This document shows positions 10,749-22,469 of a stretch of DNA of 64,000 nt, in pieces. The translations under genes were made by a program, and so were the position numbers. The first letter of the stretch is position 1, and each line of letters begins with the position of its first letter. Source of the DNA: Otatea glauca (taxonomy: Eukaryota; Streptophyta; Magnoliopsida; Poales; Poaceae); contig CM070719.1 in NCBI GenBank assembly GCA_036346275.1, positions 27,608,093 to 27,672,092 on the forward strand. Direction: 5' to 3'. Under the pieces are notes generated by a model. That model made no database searches. It worked only from the letters and a program-made list of their open reading frames with translations, and was not told the DNA's origin.

Positions 10749-11552
10749 TGATGTAAGATTGTTCCTGATCTTTCGATGAGAGCGATAACTTCGATTTGGT
10801 GGAACTGACTTTGACGATCCGACTACAACGTACAACGATGATGCGCCTTAGCAATCGCTAAACCAACTCTAGAGGGTTATTGATCTTGCTGTGGGGACGA
10901 TCAACCTGAACACGAGGTTCAATTCCTGCAAGCAACCGAAGAAATAAACAAGAACAATAGTAGCAGCAATCAGAAATTGCAAATAGGAATTGAGGTTCAC
11001 AGATATATAGATCAAAAGAAAGGTGGAGTTTTGCGAAGAATTCTCAACAGGTGGCCGTTTGACACGTCTAGTGGACAATGTAGTTTGGCCTTAGGCTAAA
11101 ACTATACTCAACAAAAATCTAAGTGTCTAAAGCGGCGGCTACTAAGTATATGAGAGGGAGGGATGTGAGAGGGTCGTTCTAGGATTTTGTGCAGCCGGGG
11201 GGAGGGCACACGTAACTTGGGTTTGGGCCTCCACACGCTTACAAGGCCTGAAACAGCATAAAACAGTGTTGTAGTATATTATTTCATTGATTTCGGCTGA
11301 TCCACGATGAATCTGGGGCTAGTATCAGACCCATTGGAAATGTCTCATTGTAAGCTTTCAATCAAATATAAGAACTCTCCAATCGGACGTCGTATGTGAA
11401 AATTATGCTCGTTTTACTTCAGGCTGGTATCTAGAGGCCGAATTGGATTCGAGAACGTGATGGATTCGATATCTTTCTCTCCTTAGCCCATGGATGATGT
11501 GTTGGAGTTGGTTCAACCTGGTGTGATCGTATCCGTAGTGATGTTCTCATCG
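10749..11552 (-). repeat. 5' LTR of Gypsy-2
   Basis: The inner border is TGATGTAAG next to the PBS. The outer border is inferred from similarity to the Gypsy-3 LTR end: GTGATCGTATCCGTAGTGATG here compares with GTGGTCGTGTCCATGGTAGCG before 22410, and homology ends after CTCATC. The right border is therefore accurate to only a few bases. Confidence 0.6.
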
Positions 11553-12400
11553 AAAACCCTCCTCAATTTTATTTTAAGAAATGAACACTTTATGCCACGC
11601 CATCGTTGGTGGGGTACTATGAATTTTGTCATGCCAACCAGGCAAGCTATGCCACGCTGGCATTGGCATGGCATCTTTTGCTATAAGGCGGGCCAAAATT
11701 CAATTGCGACGACGCCACTGATGGTGGAGTGGTAAGCATGGTTCATTTTTTTTAATAAGTTATGAAGAGGTTTGTCTTAAGAATAATATTAAAATGGGTT
11801 AAATAGTCACATGCTAACAAAAAAGTTTTGTAACATCTGAGCACATCAGCACATCTGCTATGCTCGTCAGATAATAAGATCTATTCTGGAACTCAATTAA
11901 GTGCCCGTTAGGAACAATATCAGAACCTCACACAAATTTTGTGGGAACCAACACTATCCTTTCAAATTTATACAAAATTCTGTTTGAATGCATGCAATTA
12001 TTTCCTAAGATTTGTAGGGATAGTGTTTGATCGTATAGAATTCTAGGAAAACTCCAACATTCCAAACTGAGCCTTAAAGGAGAAATTCACGTAACATATA
12101 CTAAATCATGAGCGAGTATAATACACTTCTTTGAATACAGGTCGATCCCAATGAACAGTATACATGAATAACTAAACATAAATTATTCTTTAAACGATGA
12201 AGGGTGAGATAAATATAACTTGGAACGCAGCAGCATGTCACTCACAGACCCCATGATCAAGGAAGAACCTCATGAATGCATGCAACATGTCGTCAGCCTA
12301 TTGCAAGCGCACAAAGCAAATTAAAAAGACGTACAAGTGAAGAGAAGGTGTCAATAAGAATGCATGGTTACGTTTCCTACCAAGCAACGAACAAGTTACA
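11553..12400. other. Intergenic DNA with a possible MITE
   Basis: No convincing coding region. Around 11900-12075 the ends read GTGCCCGTTAGGAA and, on the opposite strand, GGCTCAGTTTGGAA, a pattern seen at ends of short non-autonomous DNA transposons in grasses. The match is imperfect. The segment 11590-11735 has repeated GGCATGGCAT-like words within an 81-codon plus-strand ORF that I do not recognise. Confidence 0.35.
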
Positions 12401-12407
12401 TCATGTA

Positions 12408-12491
12408 TACCGTCCTCGGCCAGTGGACTTCGTCGTCAATGGCGCCGTCGCCGTCGTCTTCACCGGCGGTGTTCCACACCGCCGCAGCCAT
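12408..12491 (-). CDS. Candidate orphan first exon of a host gene
   Basis: On the minus strand an ATG at 12491 in a favourable context (AACAATGGC) opens a GC-rich frame MAAAVWNTAGEDDGDG... of about 27 codons ending ...HWPRT, followed by a GTATAC that could be a splice donor near 12410. Reading on gives a stop four codons later. A TATAAAT lies 66 bases upstream (12557-12563). GC-rich start, TATA and Kozak-like context fit a grass gene start. I do not recognise the peptide and could not find following exons before Gypsy-2 at 11552. It may be a gene cut off by insertions, a small ORF or chance. Confidence 0.3.
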
Positions 12492-12556
12492 TGTTGCTTC
12501 TCACAGCTGCGATGGATTGTGGTGGAGATGATGGATTGCCAGCCAGGTGAAACGCC

Positions 12557-12563
12557 ATTTATA
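12557..12563 (-). promoter_or_regulatory. TATA box candidate upstream of the 12491 ATG
   Basis: The minus strand reads TATAAATGG about 66 bases upstream of the candidate start codon, a distance compatible with a short 5' UTR. Confidence 0.35.
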
Positions 12564-12603
12564 AGCCAGACGGACATAGCAAAATTAGCAAGGTTTGATG
12601 GCT

Positions 12604-12815
12604 ACAGCTAAGTATTTGTTCTTGGAGAGATACAGCGAAGGATTTGTTTTTGGAGGGATACAGCCAAGCTAAGGAATTTTGTATTCGGAGGGATACAGCT
12701 GAGGATTTGGACGCCCATGTATGTGTGAATGTAGTCGATTTTTTTTTTGTGTACATACGAAGATTGAGAGGGCACATATCTTGTATTCGGAGGGATACAG
12801 GCTAAGTATTTGTTG
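12604..12815. repeat. Short degenerate tandem repeat with a GGAGGGATACAGC core
   Basis: The core occurs at about 12624 (GGAGAGATACAGC), 12652, 12688 and 12789. The first three copies are spaced about 31-36 bases apart and carry a variable AAGxATTTG(T) segment; the fourth follows a 100-base gap that includes a T-run. Confidence 0.6.
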
Positions 12816-12839
12816 TTGTACATGACGTGCAAGTTAGGT

Positions 12840-13598
12840 ATGCATATTAAGGTAGAGATTATCGCTTTTCTGCAGCCCTGTTAGGGTTTTGACTTGAGGC
12901 TAATCGGAAAACAGAAAGGCATGGAAACGAGCTGTTTGAAATTCAAGAATATCACGAGATCGATTGGGAAGAAGACACAACTCAAAATAGTTCTTCCTGT
13001 TAATGGAAATAATGGCGCTTATAACACTGACAATGCTAAACATAAACTTACCTGGAGTGATGAACTATCTAAACTAACTAGTAGGCACTAGAGTCGGCAG
13101 ATGGTAGAGACAAGATACAACCTTACAACGCTTAACTAAAAGAAACGGAATGTATAAACATACAATTAAAAAAAAATTAAAGCAGGGACATCAAAACAAA
13201 CAAGTTTATACCAGTTTTTGTATAATATCATGTGCCAATAATTCTTGTAGGCTTTGATGAATGGTACGCGAATTCTAAACATAACTGAAACAGAAAAGCT
13301 GCTATTCTTTACACTGGTTCACTGTACAAAAGTTTTAATCCTATTTTTTCTACAAGGGCTAGGGGTTACGAACTTATTTGACTGAAACTGCTGGCTTTGT
13401 ACATGGAATATCTACAATCAGCTGAACAAATAGAACCAAGGTATCAAGGAGGAAAAGTTGTTACAAGGCCCGATTTAAGATCTGGACAGCCCAAACAGGT
13501 ATCTGGTATCTATAGCAATTTTGCATAAGCGAAATGGCCCAGCTTTCTAATCTGATCTTCATGCAAAGATGGTTGAGCGAGCCTGATTACTGCACATA
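12840..13598. other. Low-copy-looking DNA including the likely 3' UTR of the DUF3755 gene
   Basis: No ORF I can support. The last few hundred bases before 13599 should hold the 3' UTR of the minus-strand gene, but I found no clear polyadenylation signal. Confidence 0.4.
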
Positions 13599-16500
13599 TC
13601 ATGTATACGGAGGCCCTGGCAACATAGAGTTGGCCAGATCTTCATTCAACTTTACAGCAAGGGGTGGCATCTGCTTCATTATTTCAGGAACATCACTTAT
13701 CCTGCTATAGCAAAAGAATCAAGTTGTTCATTATTGCAGTATCACTGGATAAGTACAAATCTTAAAAAGGACAGCAACTACTTATTAACAAATAACATAT
13801 GGTATTTCAAGATGATTGAACAGAAAGTGTTTTGTTCTTTAAGATGACTTAACAGAAAATGTACTTGACAATACAAGGATGAAAAAAAACTGCATATTTT
13901 ATCCTGGAAAAAAAATTCTGATGTTCAAAGTACACCACATAGATTCCTAACCAAGCAGCACACTGATATGCTATGCACCTATAAAAACTGCAGTGTGCAT
14001 GCATTTGCTTTCGTAATTAAACAATGAGAAGAAATTTAAGAACAGACAACCAAGCAAGGGAAGATTGTATTTGGTGATAAGCACTCCAAGTTTTCCATGC
14101 ATGCTCGAATGCTTTCGAAGTTTTGGACAGGTATTAAGGAAAATCATTCACATTCATGTTCCTTGAAGCTCTTAGAAGAAGCTGAGTAGAGAGAGAGAGG
14201 CTTACTCTTTCAGGACTGCAAGTATATTATCCCTAGTTCGGCATAAAAGAGAGAAGTTCTCCTGTACCTGCAAAATATGCAACATTGAATATTAGTAACA
14301 TGACAAAAATCAAATGTACATGACAGGTCTAATTTTCTCCTGTATCACTATGAAATTAAAAAAAAAAAACCCTACAACTTTCATATGAGGAAAAAACGGT
14401 AGGAGTACATGAAATATATAACATATATTTCAAATAGGAAATGCCAATTTAAGATTATGAGCATCCTGTAATGGATATTACTTTATTGATAAAATAAAAC
14501 TTCTACACTTCCGATGGAGATGCATAGAGGTTTTGATTAGCCATGTTCTATTAACAAACATGATAGAGACTGTGTGTCCATGTGGATATAATTTATTGAC
14601 AACTTAAGGCACAGCTGAAACACCATAACTTCGGTGGCCTTGCAATCCACAGCCAATAAATAGATCACAACAGGCATAGTATTATTCAAATGATATGATT
14701 ATATAGGAGCTGAATACTTGAAATTTAACATAGATGATAGGAAGTACCTGCATGTTTGAAATATTTGCATAGATTTGATTTAAAATCTGTGCATTGTTCT
14801 CTAGAAGTTGTCCAGTTGGGCCTCCAATTGCTGCAATGACATAAGAAAAACACAAATCACCAAGTTTCTTAATCCAAAGTTTACAACCTCAAGACAGTGA
14901 TAACATGTTTTATTAAGGAAGATATTTCTAAAGTTGCAATTTGCTACTTTCTTCCCTATTAAATGTAAACTGCATTCTATCCCAGATCACAAACAATGTA
15001 ATATTGTAGGACAGAAAGATTTGGCAAGCATCATGACCTATGCTATTTACTGATTGATTTCATACATGCTCTAGAGCAACTTCAGCTCTGGATAAATCAA
15101 TTAGCATAAAACTATAAAATATAGAATCTTTGCTGCACTGAGAAAAAACCTGAGGCTTGATTTTTTACACAATAAAGGAGCATGAACAAAAGTTTTGAAA
15201 AAAAAACTGCATAAACAAAAGGTCTTAAATGGTCGCAGCTACAAACTTCAAAGCAAAAAATTAACCAAAAGAATATTATAAAACATAAACAAGAAAACAA
15301 TTTCAAGGAAATACTTACCTTTGTATGATACATCATCATCATCCATAGGGAGAACTGGAAGGGAATATGGAGGGACATTAGATCGTGCTACCAGGTGAGC
15401 TGGCCCGTTTGTTGAAGAGTCACCAACTCTTTCCTACAATATGGTAAGAACATGAAAAGTTTTAATCATAAAACATAATCTCATTGAGAATGGTCTCTAG
15501 CAGTAAGAATTTCTACAATGAAAATCACATATAAACATGAAGACATCCTAATATCAATGTGTTTGCATAAAGTAACTACTGATTTCCTTTGGTATTTAAA
15601 TATGAAAATTTGGTGGATGCTACTTTTGAAGTTTGGTAAAACACCAAGTGATTTGCTTTTGGACAATTCAATACAAATGAAGGACTCTGGGTAACTTATC
15701 TCATGGAATCAACAATCAGAAAAAAAAATACTCAAGAATAAAATAGGGGAATCAGAGAAGTTATGAAGACAGATGATAACCTTCTTTTCTTTGCTTTTCT
15801 TAGTTAACTCCTCTTTCCTTTTCTTGATACTCTCCTTTTTCTGCAAGAGACGATAATGTTGATGACTTCATAGAATATAATTTGTTAGGCTTAGAGCAGA
15901 AATCCAGTTCATACATTACGAGGAACTGTGAGAGAAAAATTAGAAGAAAAAAACCCGCCAGACAAGATTATTTCTTGAGATAATAGTAGTTATGATTTAG
16001 TACAATAAAACATAAAGACATTGGAGATGAATGAAGATATGGTATTAGTACTGGAGATAATGCTAGCATTCTATATTAAATGCACTAAATGAATCTGGTA
16101 ACTGCGCATGAGACAGGTAACGGGCCACCCTGACACCACTAGTTCAGTATGGAAAAAGGTGAAAATATTTGATGGGCTTAAACAAGCAAGGTGCCAATAA
16201 AAAGAGCAAGATGAAAGATCAATATCATTTACCAAAGAATCCCAATTTGATCAATTAACAGGGGATGCTTGGTTCACATAGAAGTATGATGTTAAATACA
16301 CTAGAAATATTACTTAATTAAATGAAAATATAGCTCTTCTGCCAACCAATCGTAGTAATCACAGCTTTCATAATCGAGGAACTAAAAGGGAAACAAAGAG
16401 CAAACAAACACAGAGAGCCTATGCATTTCCTTCAATCATACACATGGAAACTGAAAGTTGCCTCTTCAGTTTTCATGTCCACAAAAAGATTAAATGCCTT

Positions 16501-19500
16501 AACCAGAAACACAACAGGTGCTCAGTATCCCAACTTACAGCAATCCATCTGCAACGCAGGGCCACATCTCGCACTGTCTTGTCGGGCAGATTCATAGCAA
16601 TCTTTGCATAGCGAACTATAGCTGCATCAGCTGCATACCTACAACAGTGTACAAACACAAAATAAGATGGATTCATTTAATTTTGCAACAAATAACTACA
16701 AGAAATATTATGTCCTTCAACTGCAGGGTTTAAGCAGCTTAAACAAGAATGAAACAAACAGCAAAAAACATAACAATTCAAGTTTACCAATAATAGCATC
16801 TTACTGCAAAAACTGTAATGACTTGTGACACATTTAGTTTTAGCTCCAACTGGTACACAAGTTAATATTGAATGCAAGTAGACATTTGAGTAAGCACAGA
16901 CCGTTGTAACGCCAATCAGGATGTTAACTCTTCCTTTTATTTTCCAGATTACCTAGATCATAAACTGTTGGGACCCGAATATACAAATCTGGACTCTATG
17001 TATACTGCAATAGTTCAGGATCACGCTAGTGCACACAGTAGCAACATAAATAGAATATCATCTTCATACACGGCAGAATAAGAATAACGAACTATATTTA
17101 ATAAGTAAATAGGTGTAATGACCATATGGCCAAGTTTATGCTTATTATGCCATGCAGGGTTTTAGTGCTAAATAAATAACTTGCAGCGGAAAAGATAAAG
17201 AAACTCCGAGGTGACCCATCCACCTGCCATAGACAATCGACTGGGGCTTGAATCCTAGTACTTGGCATCTTTGCGATATTCTTCCGAAGCATGTGTAGAC
17301 TCCTCTTCACTAATTGAATGTTCTTTATTTCAAGAGTGAGCACATGGAGTACTCCACAAGTTGTGCACATAATACAAGTCTAATATAGCTACATGCAAGG
17401 CTAATTCCAAAGGATGTCTAAGTTGGTTCTATAGCACAAAGCAACATTTGTGACTTAAATATAGTAAATAGATTTAAAGCATAAGTAAAACAAATAACCA
17501 TAAACAATAACATTTGAGATTTAACAAAATAATGGCACACAGCCCAGGCCAGTTCTTTAATAGGACTTCCCACCAAATTCTATTTTATAAAATCTAACCC
17601 TTGTGTGAAATTCTCGAGCATTGTCCATACCTTAAGACACAGCTATTCAAATAGTTTAATTAACAATCTGAATAGATTATACACTTTACCCACAAGATAT
17701 TATCAATCTTCTAATGCCGGCCATGAGATGTTTCTTTTGGCGTGCGATTAAGAAGATCATAACAAAACATTTTAGAAACTTTGTCTCAACATTAACCCTC
17801 ACGATAAGTCTGATCTCGTCATTCCACCCTCACACAGAACATAAGAATGAGAGAGACTCACTACTGGACTAAGAACAATGACTGTTCAAAATTTAGCATC
17901 GTTGCAACACACGCCCTCTACCCAAGCATAGAGCTTAGCCTACCACATAAGGTATCATATGTCAAGACTCGATAACTTACTAATTTAGGTCTATCCCATT
18001 CTAGACATATGGTTGTATGTTTAGGTCAGTTCAATGGCTTACAATGTTAAACCCTTAATGAACTGGACAAGACTACCCAATCAACTACAGCACTTCACAC
18101 AGAAGTATATACAGATTTAGAATCATGTCAACCCAATGTCACACAGACCCACCAACACACAACTTTTTGCCACTTGCCCTAGTTTAAATCGTTTACCACC
18201 TATGTTGATTATAGTTCTATACATGGCATCAACAACAGATCATCGTGTGACAACATGGCACACCTTTTTCACAAAGATATTCCATAGGCAAGTCATATTT
18301 GAATTTGCACTTTCAAAATGATATTGACAACCTGTTGCATGGCTAAGCACACTAATCACGTCTAAAATAACACACATTGATTCCATATTTATGACCAACT
18401 AATAATTAACCAACCTAAGATGACAAATGATCATGGCATACAAATGAAAAGGTAAGACCAATTCAAATGGGTTGCATAACTAATCATGAAATAATCAAAT
18501 AGTTGATAATTTGAATTAGCATGCAATAATTTAAAACAAAATAACTTTTACAAAACTATGTTCAACATGACCAAAGCACAACTTGCCTTGGAATAGGTCC
18601 TGGTTTTGAACTTGAATAAATTTTTCTCCTTCAAATGCTCCCGACAATCCAACGTCTACACGAAATGTGCGATGAAAAGCAAATAAATACCAAACAGAGG
18701 TAAAACAAACTCCAAAAATAAAAATAAATATACTGAAAGGTGGCCTTGATTTTAAATAAATGTAGGAATTTGAACAGACTCAACCAGAGTTTGTATAAAG
18801 GAGAACGGACTCTCGGAAGATTTATAAGATAAGAAAATACTGAAATTGAGAGAGAAAAGAGAATATTCTTCCCTCTGAGACTAACAGGTGTTACTAGGGA
18901 ATATTCTAGGAATCTTTTTATTTTCCGAAATTTTGGAAAATACCGTGAGATAGACATGTGGGCCCCATCGATGGTGACTCAATCCATGGTAGACTAGGTC
19001 CACCGAACCAATCTAGGGTTGGCTTGCTGACGTGGCACACATGTGGTGTGACTTGGCGGCTAGCGTGGCAAGCACACGACTACTGACTCGGCAACACGTG
19101 ACAGACACATGGCGCTGGTGTGGCAATGACATGGCGATTTTCGGGTGAGCAAAGACACGACAGCAAGATCTCGACACGGAGAAACTGATGACACAGACAA
19201 TGAGACAAACAGCGACCTCCGGCGAGCGATGGCGCGGCAAAAGCTGCGATGGGCTCGATAGTGAACAATTTCCAATGACCCTCTGGCAAAAAGAAGGTGT
19301 GCACTATGTAAAATGTGCGACAACAAAAGCGACGGTGTAGACGATGATGACGAAGACCCAACGACAGCGATGAAATCCGACGAGGAAGCTTGATGGTGGA
19401 GCGGCTTTGATCTTCAAATCCTGAGGTGACGGCAACTTGACTCGACGGCTAGGGTTAGGGTATTGGTTGCGGGGCACCAAGCGATACAGATACAAGGCAT

Positions 19501-20752
19501 AGACACGGAATTTATACTCGGATGAGACGATGTGGAAGATGGTGTCTACGACGGATATAACATGGCGCAGGAGTCCGACTCGGTGACGATAAACAGTGCG
19601 CTGATAGGTGAGCCCCACAAGTAAGTGGCAGAGCACGGCGCACGGGCTGGGCTACGCACAGGAGATGGTGATGGGTTGGTGGACTAGGCCAAAGGAAGTA
19701 GAAATGGGCCGGTGCAAAGGGTTTCGTCCCAAAGCCTTTTTCCAGTATTTTAATTAGTTTTTATTTTTAGAAAATATAGTGAAATCAAAAGATCTCAAAT
19801 AAAATAGCAAATGCACTAGAAAAATTCCCGAAAAATCTGGAAAGTACATCCAAGCACAAAGAACTCAAATAAAATAATTTTGACGATCATTTACTTGGGA
19901 TTTAATCATATTAAATTGTTTTTTAGTTATGAAAGTCTGGAATTGAGCTTTAATTACCAAGAAAATTGGTGAGAATTTTCGGAGGGCTAAACTATATATA
20001 ATCATTTTCAAAGGGCAAAAATTGGGATGTTACATAAACCTAGACAACATAATATTAAATGGAAGCCCACATTTTTTAGCAAGCATGCGACTATTGTAAG
20101 ACCAACCATGGTGTTAATTTCTTTCTTTCAAATTTCCAAATTACCCGCTATTTATTACATCATATAACAAGTTGAAAACTCCAACAACACGGTAATTAAA
20201 TGCAATCTCCCATTTTTGAGCAAGTACATGAACATTATATTGCAAATTAAGTCGTTGATTTTTTCCCCTTCCATTTTCCAAATTATCTGCAATTTTCACA
20301 AGTCATGCAACACTAGCATTTGAACAAACAAGTAAAAGAATTTAACTCCCGACGATAGCACGATAAACTAGCAGTTGCCCATCCAAACCACCATTCGCAC
20401 GCTCCAAGAACTCACCAAGACGTCACCACAACGGACCCAAGACGAGACGTCACCCATAGCGCTATTCCAACTTCAAACGACACAACTTATCTAGTACGGA
20501 CTTATGCAAGAACCACTGAAATCAGCTAACCCCGAGGAACAAAAAAGAAGAAAGAAGCCCAGACGCTTACTTGGCCAATCGTTCGTCGAGGACGGCCTGC
20601 TCCTCGGGCGACCACCACACGGCGAGCCCGGGGTCGTGCCGCAGCGCTACCGCGGTGGTCGCGGCCACACCGTGCTGCGGAGCCGCGGCTGCCGGTGAGG
20701 GGTGGCGGTGGGGCCCACCCAGGGGCCCCGAGGGGTCGGCGTTCGCCCCCAT
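13599..20752 (-). CDS. SANT/Myb-like DUF3755 family protein (seven exons, 234 aa)
   Basis: Exons on the minus strand: 20752-20571, 16638-16539, 15840-15781, 15433-15319, 14830-14748, 14267-14206, 13701-13599. All introns are GT-AG and the 705 coding bases join in frame to a TGA. The protein starts MGANADPSGPLGG, then has a SANT/homeodomain-like segment (WSPEEQ near residue 48, then IVRYAKIAMNLPDKTVRD and CRW to residue 94). A Lys-rich stretch follows (KKESIKKRKEELTKKSKEKK, exon 3), then Pro-rich VPPYSLPVLPMDDDD and the conserved DUF3755 part (GGPTGQLLENNAQI, NFSLLCRTRDNIL, IMKQMPPLAVK). These match a plant family of nuclear-type proteins whose biochemical role is not settled. A longer in-frame start exists at 20944; I chose 20752 because homologues begin close to the Gly/Pro-rich region. 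Intron 1 carries a solo LTR. The C-terminus (LPGPPYT) may be shorter than in relatives. Confidence 0.9.
16870..16965 (-). repeat. Intron-1 repeat unit, left of the solo LTR
   Basis: The segment with GTTAACTCTTCCTTTTATTT, TTCCAGATTACC resembles two units at 20040-20165 and 20166-20310 (GTTAATTTCTTTCTTT, TTCCAAATTACC; GTTGATTTTTTCCCC, TTCCAAATTATC). Together they form a diverged repeat of about 125 bases, split by the LTR insertion. Confidence 0.5.
16966..20034 (-). mobile_element. Solo gypsy LTR in intron 1 of the DUF3755 gene
   Basis: The unit runs from TGTTGGGACC to GATGTTACA on the plus strand and is flanked by identical 5-bp target duplications TAAAC (16961-16965 and 20035-20039). No internal region or second LTR is present, so it is a solo LTR left by LTR-LTR recombination. 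It is homologous to the 3.1-kb LTR of Gypsy-1 and to the LTR at 61780, and lies in the same orientation as the host gene. It lengthens intron 1 from about 0.86 kb to 3.9 kb. ORFs at 19013-19636 are LTR sequence with no recognisable domain. Confidence 0.92.
19511..19517 (-). promoter_or_regulatory. TATA box candidate in the solo LTR
   Basis: The minus strand reads TATAAAT about 0.5 kb inside the LTR start (20034). The LTR at 61780 has TATAAAA at the same distance. It could start transcription in the sense direction of the host gene, upstream of exon 2. Confidence 0.45.
20040..20310 (-). repeat. Intron-1 repeat units, right of the solo LTR
   Basis: Two adjacent units (about 20040-20165 and 20166-20310) share ATTAAATG, ATTTTTxAGCAAG, a pyrimidine-rich TTTCTTTC/TTTTTTCC block and TTCCAAATTA. 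They belong to the same family as 16870-16965. Divergence is substantial. Confidence 0.5.
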
Positions 20753-21170
20753 CGCGCTGCCTGGCGCTGCCAACTCGGCTCGGGGATTCCGTCGAATTCG
20801 ATGAAATCTCGCGGAGAAGCTGAGGAATTCCGCTGTTTGGAGGGGGAATTGGGATTCTGTACGGGCGGCGGCGGCGAGGGGCGGAGGAGACGGGAGGGTT
20901 TGGAGGCGGCTGCCGGCGAGTCGGGGACGGGAGGGATGAAGCAACAGGGAAGAGATGGTATTCCTCTTGTTTATTGGGATTTGGGGCTAAATGGATGGCT
21001 GGATGGCGCTCCCAGCCTCTATTATGGAAACTTTTTGAGCAATGCCTAGGTGTTTTTCCTTTTAATATAAGTTTTATAAATTTTAAAGTAAACAAAGTGG
21101 TAAGTAATTATCATCTAACTTTTATTCATGTTTTAATATTTATGCAAAGAAAAACATAAAAACACCTCTC

Positions 21171-21408
21171 TATTATAAGATAAGATATTCTTAATCGTAT
21201 TCGGTTGGACTCTATCTCTATATGTGGGCGAATCCGAATCTATCTCTTGCTACCTTCTACTATATATTGGGCACCCCCTTGTACAAGAGATCAATATAAT
21301 AAAGCGAGAGAACTTTGCCCCTACTTTGTGTGTACTCCAGTTTTTGTTCTTGTGATTTCGTTGGTGTGTGGTTGATTGATCGTGGGTGAACGACTACGTT
21401 TTAAAACA
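21171..21408 (+). repeat. 5' LTR of Copia-1
   Basis: It begins TATTATAAGATAAGATATT (the 3' copy has TGTTACGAG) and ends TTTTAAAACA. It contains TATATATT at 21261 and AATAAA at 21298-21303, the expected promoter and polyadenylation signals. The terminal TG is mutated to TA. Confidence 0.9.
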
Positions 21409-21772
21409 CGTTATCAGCACGACGCTCTACCGAGGCTACCAATGGTGATCGTCTGCCTACGACAATCTACACAGTATCGAATTTCATCGTACTACACGCG
21501 ATCATCCTACACCAAGCCCTACGTAAGATAATCGCGTTTTTCGGAATCCTTTAATCCTGCAAATTTTTTACCCTATGGCAGATTAATCATTGAATCCAAT
21601 CGCCAGTAAGGGTAGATATAGTTTCTGTTCATCTTCAAGATTGAAAAAAAAATCGAACACGCCAGCGGCAGACCAGATCGCCTCGTTGGTCGCGGCATGC
21701 TTGCTCGCTCCGGCGTATACTGGCGACCACGTCTCGCGACCTACGCGCCGCGCCGTGAGCCCGATCAGCATT
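21409..21772 (+). other. Leader of Copia-1
   Basis: The segment after the 5' LTR begins CGTTATCAGCACG, probably the tRNA primer region. A short ATG frame near 21566 and the ORF at 21590 are not recognisable as intact gag. The segment ends at the Gypsy-3 insertion. Confidence 0.5.
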
Positions 21773-22419
21773 TGATGCGGGTATTGCCCGATCTTCTCGA
21801 CGAGGATTGGGGGACTTGACCGTGCAACCCGACGAACCGATGGCACCAACCGCCGCTCAAGCAACAACTCAGTGATAAATGAATTTCGCCCAACTACACG
21901 ATTTGGTCTTTGTCTACTTGACCACGTAAAGTAGACGTCATTGCATTGCAAATCCAAAGGAATACACAAGAACAACAACTAGAACATGCAAATCTCTCAA
22001 TCTCCAAGGGGTGGTCTTTGCACACTCAAACCTTAGATACAAGAAATGGGGTTTCTGGTTCAAATTGTGGGTAACCCTAGAAGGAGGTTACAGTGGGTAT
22101 ATATAGTGAGGCAACCCCGCCCTTAGTTCTACATGTCTTTGGACTTGGCCCAATCAATAAAAACAATAGCCCATGTGCAGTTTGCTTCATAATAGGCTAA
22201 AACAAAGGCTCTAATTGTTTTCAAACTTAACATACAAACCAACCAAAATGGTCTAGTCCAAAAGAAGTCTTGCAGGACCAACTCATCTTGCCTTGTCGGT
22301 TCTAAAGTTGTATTGCCTTATCGGGTTCCCAAGTAGTCAAAGGTGAAGCCCGACTTGTTGAGGAGATGGTCGGACTGGTCAAGGAGGTGGTCGTGTCCAT
22401 GGTAGCGATGTCCTCATCA
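21773..22419 (-). repeat. 3' LTR of Gypsy-3 (complete)
   Basis: The plus strand runs from TGATGCGGG to TCCTCATCA, giving TGATG/CATCA inverted termini. On the minus strand a TATATATA box lies at 22098-22105, leaving about 310 bases of U3. No clear polypurine tract was seen beside it. Confidence 0.75.
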
Positions 22420-22469
22420 AATGTACAACCAAGCAATTATGGACAGTAGCATCACCACACCTGTCCAGC

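Larger units (their letters stand above)
7468..11552 (-). mobile_element. Gypsy-2: decayed Ty3/gypsy element, interrupted by Gypsy-1
   Basis: Minus-strand order: LTR (about 11552-10749), PBS (10746-10735), a 1.65-kb leader, gag (from 9076) and a gag-downstream coding stretch to about 7470, where the Gypsy-1 LTR begins. The rest of pol is presumably beyond the left window edge on the other side of Gypsy-1. LTR termini (TGATG...TCTCATC) and gag sequence resemble Gypsy-3, so the two belong to related families. Several nonsense codons in gag show that it is old. Confidence 0.75.

Noticed and set aside
12276..12611. 111-codon plus-strand ORF
   Set aside because: No domain, and it overlaps the better-supported minus-strand start with TATA and Kozak-like context.
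20544..20550. Longer first exon ending beyond 20571
   Set aside because: The frame meets a stop at 20567 and a good GTAAGC donor starts at 20570; only the spliced form continues the family sequence.
20504..21049. Plus-strand and alternative-frame ORFs over the first exon of the DUF3755 gene
   Set aside because: Shadows of a GC-rich exon; splicing and homology support the minus-strand frame ending at 20571.
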